Shown piece after piece: positions 43,964-55,268 of a stretch of DNA of 64,000 nt. Positions within the stretch are counted from its first letter, which is position 1, and the number at the start of each line of letters is the position of its first letter. Source of the DNA: Lepiota brunneoincarnata (Eukaryota > Basidiomycota > Agaricomycetes > Agaricales > Agaricaceae); the NCBI GenBank assembly GCA_023014365.1, contig JAEBUN010000070.1, positions 46,912 to 110,911 on the forward strand, read 5' to 3'. The translations under genes and the position numbers were made by a program. The notes under the pieces were generated by a model. The model saw only the letters and a list, made by a program, of their open reading frames with translations. It had not been told where the DNA came from and searched no databases.

Positions 43964-44026
43964 ACATTCCCTAAGATAGTTTTCCTTTGATAAGTAGATA
44001 ATTCTGTCCACAATATCAGGTTTTTT

Positions 44027-47000
44027 CTATCCTCCCAACTCTTCTGGCTCCCATCTGTCACTAGGCTCATCCTCAGTAGTCTCCTCCAGAGCCTTAAGTC
44101 CCTCTGGCAACAGATCTATCAATTCTTGTAACTCCAGTGGTAACAGCATATGTTTTCTGGCTAAGTAGGGAATTACTCTGAATGCCGCCACTGTTGATGG
44201 TCCCCTGAATCCAATCCCCATTGCATATTCCCTGCATGTTCAGCACATAATGATTGTTCAAACATTAACTCTTCCAAGCTTTGGATGCAGAGTTGATCTA
44301 TGTCTTGCCCCACCCGTGATGCCTTTTTAACCTGGATAGTCCATGCTTGCTCCATAATCTCTTTGATCTGCCTCTTTGATGGTGCATTTCCCATGCCTGT
44401 CCTCTGACACAGTCAATGGGCAATAAGGAGTGTCACAGCATGGGAGAATCCAATGCCAGCAATCCACCGTTGCTGCTGTGAAGCATCACTGTGGCATACC
44501 TCACAGTGTATCCAGTTTGAAATCATCCCCACATCCTGACAATCCAATGAGCCAATGAAAGAAACACCTGATTGAGGGGAAAGCTTCTTCTGATATGTAT
44601 ACTGTCTTGCTAGAAATAGAGGATCATTTGGAATACTAGCTGGGTTAAAGACCATTTGGTGGAGCAAAGATAAATATGGCTGTAAAGCCTGGTTGATTTC
44701 ACTTGTATACGAGATGGAAATTGGATCTTTGACCACCTGGTCACACAATTCAGGCACATTACAAGCAAGCTGCCACTGTCCCAGCTAAGAAATGTTAGCA
44801 ATATTCCAAGAGAAATGAAATAGGGCATACCCTGACTGCCCACCATGCCTTTGCTTGTCCCCATAGAGCTGTCACCAAATCCTTCTCTGGCACAACTGTG
44901 ATCATGCCTGGTTTGAGTGATGTATTCTCAAACAAACAACCTCTCCACCACTTTACCCTCCATTGCTCTCCATCATTTACCATACCAATCAACCAGACTG
45001 GGTACCAGAATGTGCCAAGTTGTGCAAGTGCACTATGGCCAGGTCTATACAAGTTTTGGTGTTCAGTCACAATTAACATTTGACAGGCTTACCATAATCT
45101 TTTTCACCCAGGTCCTAGCTTCTCAGCTTCTCCAATACGTTACCTACAAAATAGTAAGCCTTAGACAAAAAGATAGCTGAGAGCACTCATGTTTGTATTG
45201 ATCCAGGTTTTTCATTTATTGAAGGTAGAGTACAATGATGGCACTCAAACAGGCCCACAGATAATAACATGTGACTTTCAACTTGTTGCAGGCAGGGAGC
45301 ATGAGAGTGTTGGTGACATGTTTGGCACTTAGCCAAAGATCCATGGTCTTTGGAATAGACATAGTCATAGTTCCCCTGAACCCCACAGATGCATCGGATG
45401 CAAACTGGATACAGATCTTCCACTTCAGAGTCTATATCCCAGCCACCATGGTTTGATAGTAAGGATTTGGTAGGTGGCAAGGATAGGAGGGTAGTGGTGG
45501 TAGTTGCATCCAAAAGTGATTCTAAAGGTACCATGTCCATATCTTTACCAAGTCTTCCAGCAGTTGCCAGTGGTTCAATAGGTAGAGTTGGAGGAATATG
45601 TGCAAGAGTAGGATGAACATATTCAACAGTCTTTGTAGATGTGGGATTGCTCATCCATGAATGATGCTGTGACTGCATTGGTACCAGGGGTCCATTGTAA
45701 GAAATAGTTGACTTTGGGGATATCTCGGGTGTTGAGAATTTAAAATTGAACAAGTTTGAACATTGCTGAATGCACTGGCAATAAAAGCAATCCTGAGCTT
45801 GTCATCCACCATGGAGTTTATAGACAATGACATGATGGGAATAACTGTGAGGAAAGTGGAGACTGGTGAGTGGTGCTGTTGACCAGGAATTAGACACCTG
45901 TTTAACTCTGCCACCATTGTCAAAATCATTATAGGTGTATACACCTGGATTAGAGTGGTCTTTGTAGTGGGTAATGAAATGATTTTGCATGGGATCTGTC
46001 AAACCAAAGCCTACAAGGTCATAGGCAACCTTGAACTTCTTTGCATCTCCTGGCCCAAGTGGCTCCAGATGGTCAGGGATATCCCAGTCCAGTTGAGTCC
46101 CATTTTGCCCAGGTGATAATTTGATTACAAGGACAATCGGCAGACTGACCACAAGATGGGTAATATCAGTCTGTTCACCAGTGCAGAGCAGAGTTCCCTG
46201 AGATTGTTGCCAGCAGGAAGCACCAGTAGTTGTAGACTCTTGTTCCATTGCCATGAATTGTTTGAACCAGTTCACTAGGTTCCCTTCAAAGTGGGCATGG
46301 TCCCAAGCAGAGATGAGGATATCAGTCTGAGAGAGAAGGGCAGTATGGAGCTCCAGATGACTTCCTTGAGTAGACTGATCACCATCACATGCACGAAATT
46401 GCACAGTCAAAGGAGCAAAGTATGCAAGGGGAATGATGGAGTCCTTGAAACATCCTTGGCTAGCATCCATCTTAAGTCCCTTCCAAAGCCATCCCTGCAT
46501 ATATGTCAGCATGAATTGAAGGATGGGCTAGTAGGTACTTATAAAAAGAGAATGGAAACCAAACTCTTCCTGAATAATCTTTTGTAAACAGAGTTGGTGT
46601 TGCAACAAGTCCCATTCATTTGAAAGCCAGGAAGAATCTCCATTGGATTGAGACTGTTGTAAAAAGTGGTTGAAGATCTTGAATATTGGAGAGTTGGTAT
46701 CCATGGTACTGATAACCTCTGCAAATTCAGGAATTGTGGTAGAAATTGAAATGTAGAGTAGCTGAAGAGAGGTATCCAGCCAACAGGAGTTTTCTTTCCA
46801 CTGATAGCAGGCTGAACCCAAAACATTCCTGATTGCTGCTATGGTCTTGATTTTTTTCTGAGGGCTACTAGAATTCTTGGGTATAAGCTTTTTTGCTGTA
46901 TTGGGAGCACAGCCATCATTAACAAATTTCTTGCTCAGTGATTTGGATTTGTGGTGCCGTGATTTACATTTGGAAGGTGACATCCCAAGTATATCAAGCT

Positions 47001-49211
47001 TGGCTTGATCCTTCTTCCACTTGTTAGCCTTGCCATAGTGTAGTGGTACCCCCACTGGAACAAGTCAACAATTAATCTTATTAACCAAGTTTGAACTTAC
47101 TTTGTTTGCTCTTGTAGTTATCCTCAAACCTAATGGCCCAATGGTAAAGTGATTGGATGCCCTTGAAGAATTGTTGGTTCCGGCCAGCTGCAGCATAGAG
47201 CTGGAAGTGTAGGGATTCTTGAGCATTAGTAGTTGTTGGTAGAACCTGCCATAGCTCCAGGTCCATTGTCACAAAGACAGGAAATATCATCTTGCCATGT
47301 TGAAGCCACCATAACAACCAATCTGCAACACCAGGGAACTCTGTAAGTAACCACTCTACTGTCTTCTGGAACTCCTCCATGGACTTGATTTTGGTTAGTT
47401 TGAGTGCTTCAGCAACAAACTCCTCCCTCCAGTGAATAGGGACAACTCCACTGATTCTTGATACTTGGGTAACTCCTCATCTATAATGCTCGCCACAGCC
47501 TTGGATTATTTTCTCTGCAGCTAGCCTAAGCTCTTCTCCTGTCTGGGGATCTTGGTTGGCTAAGCAGATTTCAACAAAGGCTTCAATGTAGCCTTCTCTT
47601 TGAGCATCACTGAAGTCCATAACCTGCAAAATATTAGATTCTAAAATGATCTGATGAAGATGAAGCTATACCATTGCAAACATTTTATCTTGAACAGGAA
47701 TTTTGTGGAGAGTGGCTTGGGCAATGATGGTTTGGAAAGTGCTGAGGAAATGTAGCCTGTAGTACTTGGCTGAACCACCATCCATGAAAGACATCAGAAT
47801 TGGAATCCATTTTTGAAGGACTGGGGAATAGATAGAGGACATCATCAGGGCCCAGCCACTGTCTGCCCAGAATCCATGAGCAGCATCAGCAACCATTCCA
47901 CCACCAATATCCTCATCAGATTCATCATTCTGGTAGAGAGCCTGAGAAGCCATGAAGGGGGACTGGAAGCATATGATATTTTCTAGTCCAAATTGTGAAG
48001 TTTTGATGAAATTTGGGTGCTCTTGTGCAAATTCCTTCAAGCTAGTGAAGAATGGGTGAGGGTCTGGGGGTGTATGCTGCTTGATAACACAATTTTGTTC
48101 ATAGGTTACTTGTCCTTGGTTGTGAAGTGCAGGTGAGATGACATTGACCAGTTGTCCAGGTCCATTCAAGCTTCTGATACCAAATTGTAAAGCAGATGGT
48201 CCCATTTTTGGATGGTCTAGGACTATCTGATCAAATTTAGCCTCTTCATCAGCATCCAGATGGATGTTAGCAGGAGGATGAGGATGATTATGAATACCCT
48301 CCTGTATGAAGTACTTTCCCCCTTGCCAAGTATACACTGTGGACTGAACATCACACTGCATCCAAAAGACTTCTTTCCCACAATTGCAACCTTCTTCAGA
48401 CTGTTTTTGGCAGCTGGCTTTGGTAGTTTTTGGCCGTATAAGCATGTTGCAATTAGGGTCAATGCATTGAAAAATGCCTAGACATTCTTGCATTGACTTG
48501 AACCCTTTTTGCCATTCAGGAGCTTTATCCCAACCATTGTTATGGTTACGACTACCCTTGACCTCAAATGCCCAATGAATCAGTGGCCACTTGCCTTTGA
48601 TGAGTTCATCAGGTGTAAAGTTCCATTCAAAAGCTCCAACAGGAAAGTATGGCCATGACTTCCTAGTCTCCTTCAATCCTTCCATTGGCTGTTGTGGGAG
48701 AGGAGGCTGAACTAACTGTCTAAGGCTGGCAAGTGTGGTGGATGGATTGGCTGGAAGAGAAGAATTCATAGAAGGGAAGGGTCCAGATATAATATGTGAA
48801 GTTGATGGAATAGAGGGAGTGATAAAATGATTAGGAATATGTGAAGGTGGTTGAGTCACAGGTTTTGTTTCAAGGGAGAATTGAGGGAGTAGAGGAAGTC
48901 CAGGGATAGTAATAGGATGGGTGGGGCCATGGTTGACCTGTGAATGGGGGGGCATAGATCCTGGCTGAGGCAATAATACTGATTGAAGTGCTTGAATAAG
49001 AACTTGTATGTCAGTTGAATCTGTAACAAGTAAGTTTGTGTAAGTTAGCTTTTAAATTAAAGTAAAATAACAAATGTGAGGTTGGATGAAGCTGTTGTAT
49101 GGATGGAATTGGTTGGGGGGCCATCTGTGGAGATTTGGGAGGTAGCAGTGGAGGGACATCTTGTTCTGACTTGAAAAAGTACTTTGCACAGTGCTTAATG
49201 AATCCTTGCAA
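44027..49211 (-). pseudogene. MULE-type transposase fused to ubiquitin-protease-like and PHD-finger modules
   Basis: Minus strand. After a Pro-rich N-terminus comes a GCM/WRKY-type zinc DNA-binding region (about 48220-48560, CIDPNC, CNCGKEVFWMQC, GIHNHPHPP). The MULE catalytic core follows: Asp in VADAAHGFW, Asp in VMDFSDAQREGY (near 47615) and Glu in TTNAQESLH (near 47220). Next is a peptidase-C19-like pair, with a Cys box NSCWLDTSLQLL (about 46785) and a His box AYDLVGFG...HFITHYKDH with YTYND (about 45930-46010). A PHD-type Cys4-His-Cys3 finger is at about 45205-45400. The C-terminal segment (FWYPVWLIGMVNDG, WRVKWWRG) may be Tudor/PWWP-like. Introns at 47624-47671, 47055-47100 and 44785-44830 are in phase. 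Stops near 47495, 46525, 45800 and 44410 and a frameshift near 44215 inactivate it. The start codon is uncertain. A weak inverted pair (43964-43988 / 49344-49369) may be the element's ends. Confidence 0.75.
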
Positions 49212-49369
49212 TAATTTAGTATCATGACTTCATACAAGTTTAATTCTGCCTTACAAAAACCATGGGGAAATTTATGCCTGGTACAGATAGTTGAGGTTTG
49301 GAATGAGAAGTAGGAACTCAAGGTAGAGTTAGAGAGCAGTGGAGAAGTAAAACTATGTAAGGGGAATGT

Positions 49370-49689
49370 TGGAATATTTATTGGTGTACCAATGGTGTTT
49401 TATACTTCTAACTATGAGTCATATCCTCATGGTACGATATCCCAAGAGTAGCAGAAAACATGGGATACAGATCTTAAATATATTGAAAGAGTGGACATTG
49501 GTTTGAGAATGATGAAATATTGATCTTGCATGTATTGAAATGTGAGCAGGATTCAAACCCTCAACCTCAAAAATGGAAATAACATGTTTGTACAGAGCTT
49601 GAAACACTAACCGTTACACCATAGTGTTATTTTATGTAATATTTTGCTTATATGTACCATAATAATCAATTGTATGAAAAATACCCATA
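49370..49689. other. MULE flank with tRNA-like segment
   Basis: On the minus strand TGGTGTAACGG (49611-49621) fits an A box and GGTTTGAATCC (49549-49559) fits a B box, with a T-arm-like stem around the latter. The spacing of about 62 bp would require an intron-sized insert. Acceptor-stem pairing is poor. A tRNA-derived SINE or a tRNA relic is possible. Nothing else is recognised here. Confidence 0.35.
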
Positions 49690-50330
49690 TAAATATATTA
49701 CCTAAAGTTTGGAATTAAAAAATATCTTATGAGATTTATTTTTCAAATAAATAAATAATGGTATACATCAGCATATACTGTCATTGGTTGGTAGGTCAGA
49801 TGAGTGATAAGCTTGGACAAACACTTCTATCTCACTCTATACTGGCCCAATTATTATATATATTATGGTAGAATGATGTATCAACATTGGAGTTTGAGTA
49901 TTTGCTCGTGGGAACACAGTGACTAATGTGACTGTCTGAGCTTGTTGCCCACCTGACCTACCAACCTACCACAGTATTATCTGAAGTTTAGAATCAAAAA
50001 TCATATGAGAGCTATCATGCAATTAATTAATTATAGTTTAAGGTACCTGTCAGCATATATCTAGAGCTCAGAAGTAGAAATCATGTATGAGAGTTATCAT
50101 GTAATAAATTAATTATGGTTTAAGGTACCTGTCAACATATATTACCTAAAGTTCAGAATTAACAATGATTTATGAGAGTTATTGTGTAATAAATAAATTA
50201 TGGTTCAAGGTACCCATCAATATATATCTGGAGCTTGGAAATAAAAATGATTTATGAGAGTTATCATGTAATAAATTGATTATGGTCCAAGATACCCATC
50301 AACATATATTGGAATATGCTCAAGGCTCAA
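49690..50330. repeat. ~83-bp AT-rich tandem repeat
   Basis: Four tandem units from about 49975 to 50310 share a core (TATGAGAGTTATCATGTAATAAATTAATTATGG type, then AAGGTACC(T/C)(G/A)TCA and CATATAT). A more diverged unit lies near 49690-49780. The array lies between the MULE and the KDZ relic and could be a subterminal repeat of either. Confidence 0.7.
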
Positions 50331-50334
50331 TAAC

Positions 50335-50525
50335 AGCAATGTTACAGTAATGTGGCAGTAATGTGTGATAATGTGCAGTAAAGTGACAGTGGTATCACAG
50401 TAAGATGGCAGCAATGTGCTGTAATGTGTGGTAAAGTGACAGTTCTGTCACAGCAAGGTGGCGGCAATGTCACAGTAGCATGGCAGTAATGTGTGGTAGG
50501 GTAATGGCAGTGTGCAGTACTGCAT
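50335..50525. repeat. Degenerate (CAGTAATGTG)-type short tandem repeat
   Basis: About 190 bp of imperfect 8-12-bp units built on CAGTAATG, GTGGCAG and AAAGTGACAG. It borders the 83-bp array. Confidence 0.6.
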
Positions 50526-50529
50526 GTGG

Positions 50530-51553
50530 CAAATTCTTAAGGCCACATATCTGACATGTCTGCAGTTGTTGCATGGAAATGTAGACCATGACCTTGCTGT
50601 GACAACTCATGGATTTTCTTTTGAAGCTTCTTAACAACTAAATTGAAGGCCCATGAGAAAACATCATCAGTATGATGATTATTCAGGCTTCCTGGGACAT
50701 TTTCAACCCCTTCTTTTGATAGAAAACAAGTTCTGGCCTTTTTACAATAGCCCTCCTTTAAGGCCTCAGAGATAAACTGGGGTATGGTGATTGCATTATG
50801 CTCCATTAAAGCAAGCACAACATGGAAGGGATTTGTGGAGGTCATTGAGTAGGACTTCTAATCATTCACAAGTATGTGGGTTTACATTTTTCTGATAAGA
50901 GTTTATTATTTCCTATTGCAGATGTGGGAGGATTTATCATTTTATCATTGCAACAGTAACACCAGGTCTCATTTTGGCAGGTGGTAGCACATGCCCTTCT
51001 CAATTTGGCAGTGGCAAGTGCAGTTCCCACACATCTGAGGTCATTGGTGATAGTGCACTGATGGCATAGTGATGGCTGTATGATGGCCATCTGGGGGCTG
51101 ATGGTATTGATCAAAATATGATGGCCAGGCAATGGATAGTATTGGTAAACAAATGTACACTACATTCCATGCCAGTCATCAGGATGCATTAACTTATGAA
51201 GTTTCAGTTAAACTTTGGAAAAAGGTTACATAATCAGCATCCCAGCACCTGGGAAGGAGTCTGGCAAGGAGGAAGTGGTGGATTAACTTGAGCAAGTTAG
51301 TGAAATAATTGTAATATGGGCATACCAGTTCCTTTTGGATGCCTTTGGTGATCCACTCCTCTTTTTTATCAGTTGTATTTTGCAATGCATTTAGGATTGC
51401 CCACAAATGTGAATCACAGTATGATACCACCTCTTGAGGTGACAGAACATGGTCAGATTGGTCATTGCCAGTGCTGAAGGAGCTTTCTTGCATAGTATAG
51501 TTACAGAGAGAAGATAAGATCATCCACTGATAAAAAAACCTTTGTTCCATCAT
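50530..51553 (-). pseudogene. Unrecognised reading frames next to the KDZ relic
   Basis: Minus-strand frames at 51194-51553, 50866-51132 and 50537-50845. The last (NPFHVVLALMEHNAITIPQF, LHFHATTADMSDM) faintly recalls the N-terminal part of fungal DUF6589-type transposon proteins, but I cannot establish this. The frames may belong to one decayed element or to the 3' flank of the KDZ gene. Confidence 0.3.
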
Positions 51554-51659
51554 GTGACCATAATTATCTATTATTGGTGATGATGAAGATTATTGATAGT
51601 AAGGAGTAACTCATTGCATAGAATCAGGGGACATATTTAGGACCTTCATAAATGCTCAG

Positions 51660-54600
51660 TTAGTATTGGTGGCCATTCTGCTTCACATTGCCGCTGGCCC
51701 CAAGACATCACCATTATGGTTTTCTCTTTGCTCCCAAATGTCTTGAAGATGATGGAAATATCAGACTGTCCATTGCATTTCATATTGGACTAAGAGAAGC
51801 TCCTCCTCCCAGCACTGTTTCTGCACACAAGCATGAAGCCAATGCACACATTGAACTGGGATGGTATGTAAGATAGCTTTCCACAGATCAAAATTTACTA
51901 TGAGCTATATTGAGTGCACTCACATTCAATGAGGCCATTAGATGAAGGGTGTTGTCCACTGAAGCATGATTGCCATATCCAGGAGAGTTGAAGTGAGGTT
52001 GATCCAGCCTGGTTTGGATTGAGTAGGGCAGTGCTGCATTTGACATCTGATTTAGATAATGGTTGGAATTCTGCCAATGCCAAAGGCTCAGCATGGAGGT
52101 GAACTATTGCTGCTTGGCATTTTGAATATGCTCAGCAATGGAATGCAATGTGAGTGTTGAGGGTTGCAATAACAGCACAACTATGAGTCTGAATTGATGG
52201 CTGACCTGTGACCCAGATTATATGAGAATATTGAAAGGACTTTTTGGCAATTGTGCTACAAAGGCCAATGAGATGCCACAGAGCTTGCTGTTTGTGCAGT
52301 TCCAGTTTAATTCCAGACATGATGGTATTTGGATTTTCAAACATTGATGGCATGCAAATTTGGTGTCACTCTAGTGGCATTACATTGGATAAAGGTGAAT
52401 CCTTATTTGTGTCCAAGGGTGATGCCACAGTTAGATCAACATCATTGTCCAAATCCTCAAATGCTTCCCACTGGTCTTCATCACTATCTGTGATAACAGC
52501 TGCTTCATGTATGCCTTTGCACTGTCATTGCTTTATATCCAGCTTGGAAAATTCATCAGCCAATGCTTGCCATGATCAGCTTGTGAGGTCATCCTGTGGA
52601 CCATTGTGGATGGATTAAAGTACTGAACAAAGCTCAACCCTATAAATATACATTTTAACCATTACTTTGCTGTTACTGGTGAAGAAATACAAACTGGTGT
52701 TCCTCCATGTCAATAGATAACTGTATCCACTCCTCTGTTGGGGTGAGTTGTTGGTCTTGGCATACAATGTTTTCAGGTTTGCAGGCATCCTGTGCACCCA
52801 AGATATCCATTGCATCAGGAGTGATAAGGCAGCAGGCTTCAGCATGCATAATTGCTGCTGTCCATTGCCACTGATATTTGCTGGAAATACCTCAACTCAA
52901 TAAATCAAAATAATTCCCCACTTCCCCACTCATTGCCATTGCTTGGCCATATCACTCACATAATGCCACAGCCATGGCCATAACATTTAAGTTCACCCTA
53001 ACAGACATCACATTAGAAACAATGCTGCACCAATATTCAACATTTTCTTGTGATTTGAATTGGTCACATGATCATCAAGTGTCTCAGCATAATTTGCTAG
53101 CATAGCTATATGCACTGTTGGTGAAATACAATTCAGGGACAACCATAAAGATTCCAAAATTTTGCTGATGGTTATGCTACTCCCAGGGATGAAGGAGGTT
53201 GCATAACAAAAGAAACATTCTTCTCAGTGCCCATGTACATGAAACAACCCAATGGCTCAGTCCAGGACCAGATCATTGGGGAGATATTTACCAATCCTTC
53301 TCTGCAGATGTACTGAGTATTGGCATGCAATGTCATAAATTAACATTATGCCTTGCACTGGATCAAGGTTGGTTGTGGCTAGAGATTGAAGCAGGACACA
53401 GTTTACATTCTTTTGCTGTTCTCCCTTGAACAGATTGGCAATTGAATTTGGTGCAAAGCACCCATGGTGCATACCAGCTACAGCAACTATGCTGGTGATA
53501 TTGCAAGCTTTTGATCCTACTATTGCAAGTTCAATGGCATGGAAGCAATTCTCACATGGTGCTTTCTGGATCCATTCAGCAATAAAGTTGTATTCTAATA
53601 TAGTGAGAATGACCCTGGCCATGGCAAACACACCATTGACATTTCAATAGCATGTTTCACAAACTCCTGGTATCATGACCATGTTGTGAACATACCTGAA
53701 CCCTCCAACAACCAAACACCACTGCCACTGTTCACCTGCTGCACATAATCTGCTTTGAAATTGCTATTGGCCACCAAGACCTGGCAGAACACCCATCTAG
53801 TGATTAAAATCAACTGGGCATTGGTCAAGCACAATAGGCATAACAAACCTATTTTGATCATCCTTCCAATCTGGAGGAAGGCTAATGCTGGGCTGGGGGT
53901 ATGCTGGACAGAAATTCACAAGTTCTTCTCCTTGTATTGCTGTTTCCCTGGGGACCTTGGGTTTTGCATGACCATGACCTGCCCACTTCTTCTTTTTTAC
54001 CCAGCATCAAAGCTGTGCCATTTGCAGAAGTTCCTGATATAAATTTGGTGTCTTTGTTAGTGCCATCTGAGATGTGAGCCAGTGGAGTTTCTGAAAATAT
54101 TGATATGCTGAGGCCTTGCATTCCAAATTTTCAAGGTGGAAATCATTAAGATCATCCACAGTAAACAAGATGTGGAGTTACATGAATGTTGCCAGTACCA
54201 GGCAGTAGAAGATCAAATTGCAAAGAACTTCTTCCCTTTGCCAGCACAGATAGGTGACAAGCGCAATGTTGTGGATGTCATTTGTGTGTATGACCCACAC
54301 ATATTTATTATTGAATGCATTAGTCTGGGGAACAGACTCAGAATTGCCATCATGAGTCTGGCCAGAATGGGCATTGTATTAATCATGAGGAAATGCTGCC
54401 ATGTCAGTTTCATCCACTTTCATATCAATGTCTTCTCTCTCATTGCTATCATTGTAGTCTGGCATATGCCAATCATTCCAGGAATTTCCACCCTGATTGT
54501 CAAATGGGGGTGGTATGATATTCTCCAGGGACTGCTCTCCACCCAGTGGCAAATCATCTCCAAGTGGGATATCATTGCTGGGCCATATGTCATTGCTGAG

Positions 54601-54666
54601 CATCACATGAATGCCAAATGGCAGTTTATTGTCCTGTTGTACCTTATTACCACCCTCCTTTTCCAT
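51660..54666 (-). pseudogene. KDZ-family transposase relic
   Basis: Minus strand, many stops and frame changes. Diagnostic blocks appear in the right order: an acidic N-terminus (54379-54666), AVAGMHHGCFAPNS and NLFKGEQQ with IYDIACQYSVHLQRRIG (53257-53500), GLFHVHGH...CYATSFIPGSSIT and LESLWLSLN (about 53090-53250), ANYAETLDDH with SNHKKML (about 53030-53110), WHLIGLCSTIAKKS (about 52250), and the C-terminal WEEELLLVQYEM (about 51790). These are the conserved segments of Kyakuja-Dileera-Zisupton transposases, abundant in mushrooms. The 5' side is cut by the LTR of G5 at 54721. Confidence 0.8.
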
Positions 54667-54720
54667 GTGCAGTATGTTTTGATTGCCTTCTGTAGGGATG
54701 CCCTCTCAGCTACACAAGGA

Positions 54721-54991
54721 TGTTGCGATTATCTAGTGTATAGTGGTAATTTAGCCTGCTCTTTATCCCTCCTTATTTATTCTTATCTTACACATAATTC
54801 CTTCCACCTTCACACTCATTTTTACATAGAAAACTCACTCATTTACACTCTCAGTCTCTCATTTACATACCATAGCACTCCTTTTACTCCTGATTTTTGT
54901 AGAAACACAGACATGTAGAGCCTATAAAATATATGCCACATAGTTACTGAATACAGATCTTTTACCCCCAAGAACTTGCAGCAGCCTTACA
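54721..54991 (+). repeat. 5' LTR of G5
   Basis: It begins TGTTGCGATT and ends GCCTTACA (TG...CA, 271 bp), with a TATAAAATATA box near 54927. It is followed by TTGGAGCCCACTGCA, whose TGG start and position suit a conventional tRNA primer site, unlike G1-G3. No 3' LTR was found. Confidence 0.6.
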
Positions 54992-55268
54992 CTTGGAGCC
55001 CACTGCAAGGGGTGGCTAGCTCATAACCACACTCCTTCTCTATCCCTACAATCCTTACAACACAGCAGACCAACCAAGAGTCCAGACACGGTCACAGTCA
55101 AGGCTTCCATCCCAGCAAAGTCAGTCTTCCAGTAGTGTGAAGCATTGATGACCATCAGGAGCAGGACCAACAGCAACCACATCATTGTCAGACCAAGAGA
55201 CATTATGAGGCCATGCATGAAAGGCCCTACTCCTCACCTCAACACTGCCAGTAACACCAACCCCTTGA

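Noticed and set aside
49549..49621. A functional tRNA gene
   Set aside because: Acceptor stem does not pair, the distance between boxes is too long without a clear intron, and no anticodon arm could be drawn.
49690..50525. CRISPR-like array
   Set aside because: Units are adjacent without unique spacers, degenerate and AT-rich, and the genome is eukaryotic.
54136..54918. Plus-strand open frame of 260 codons
   Set aside because: It lies opposite the KDZ N-terminus and crosses the G5 LTR border at 54721. The residues are a hydrophobic mix without a domain. It is open by chance in CpG-poor DNA.
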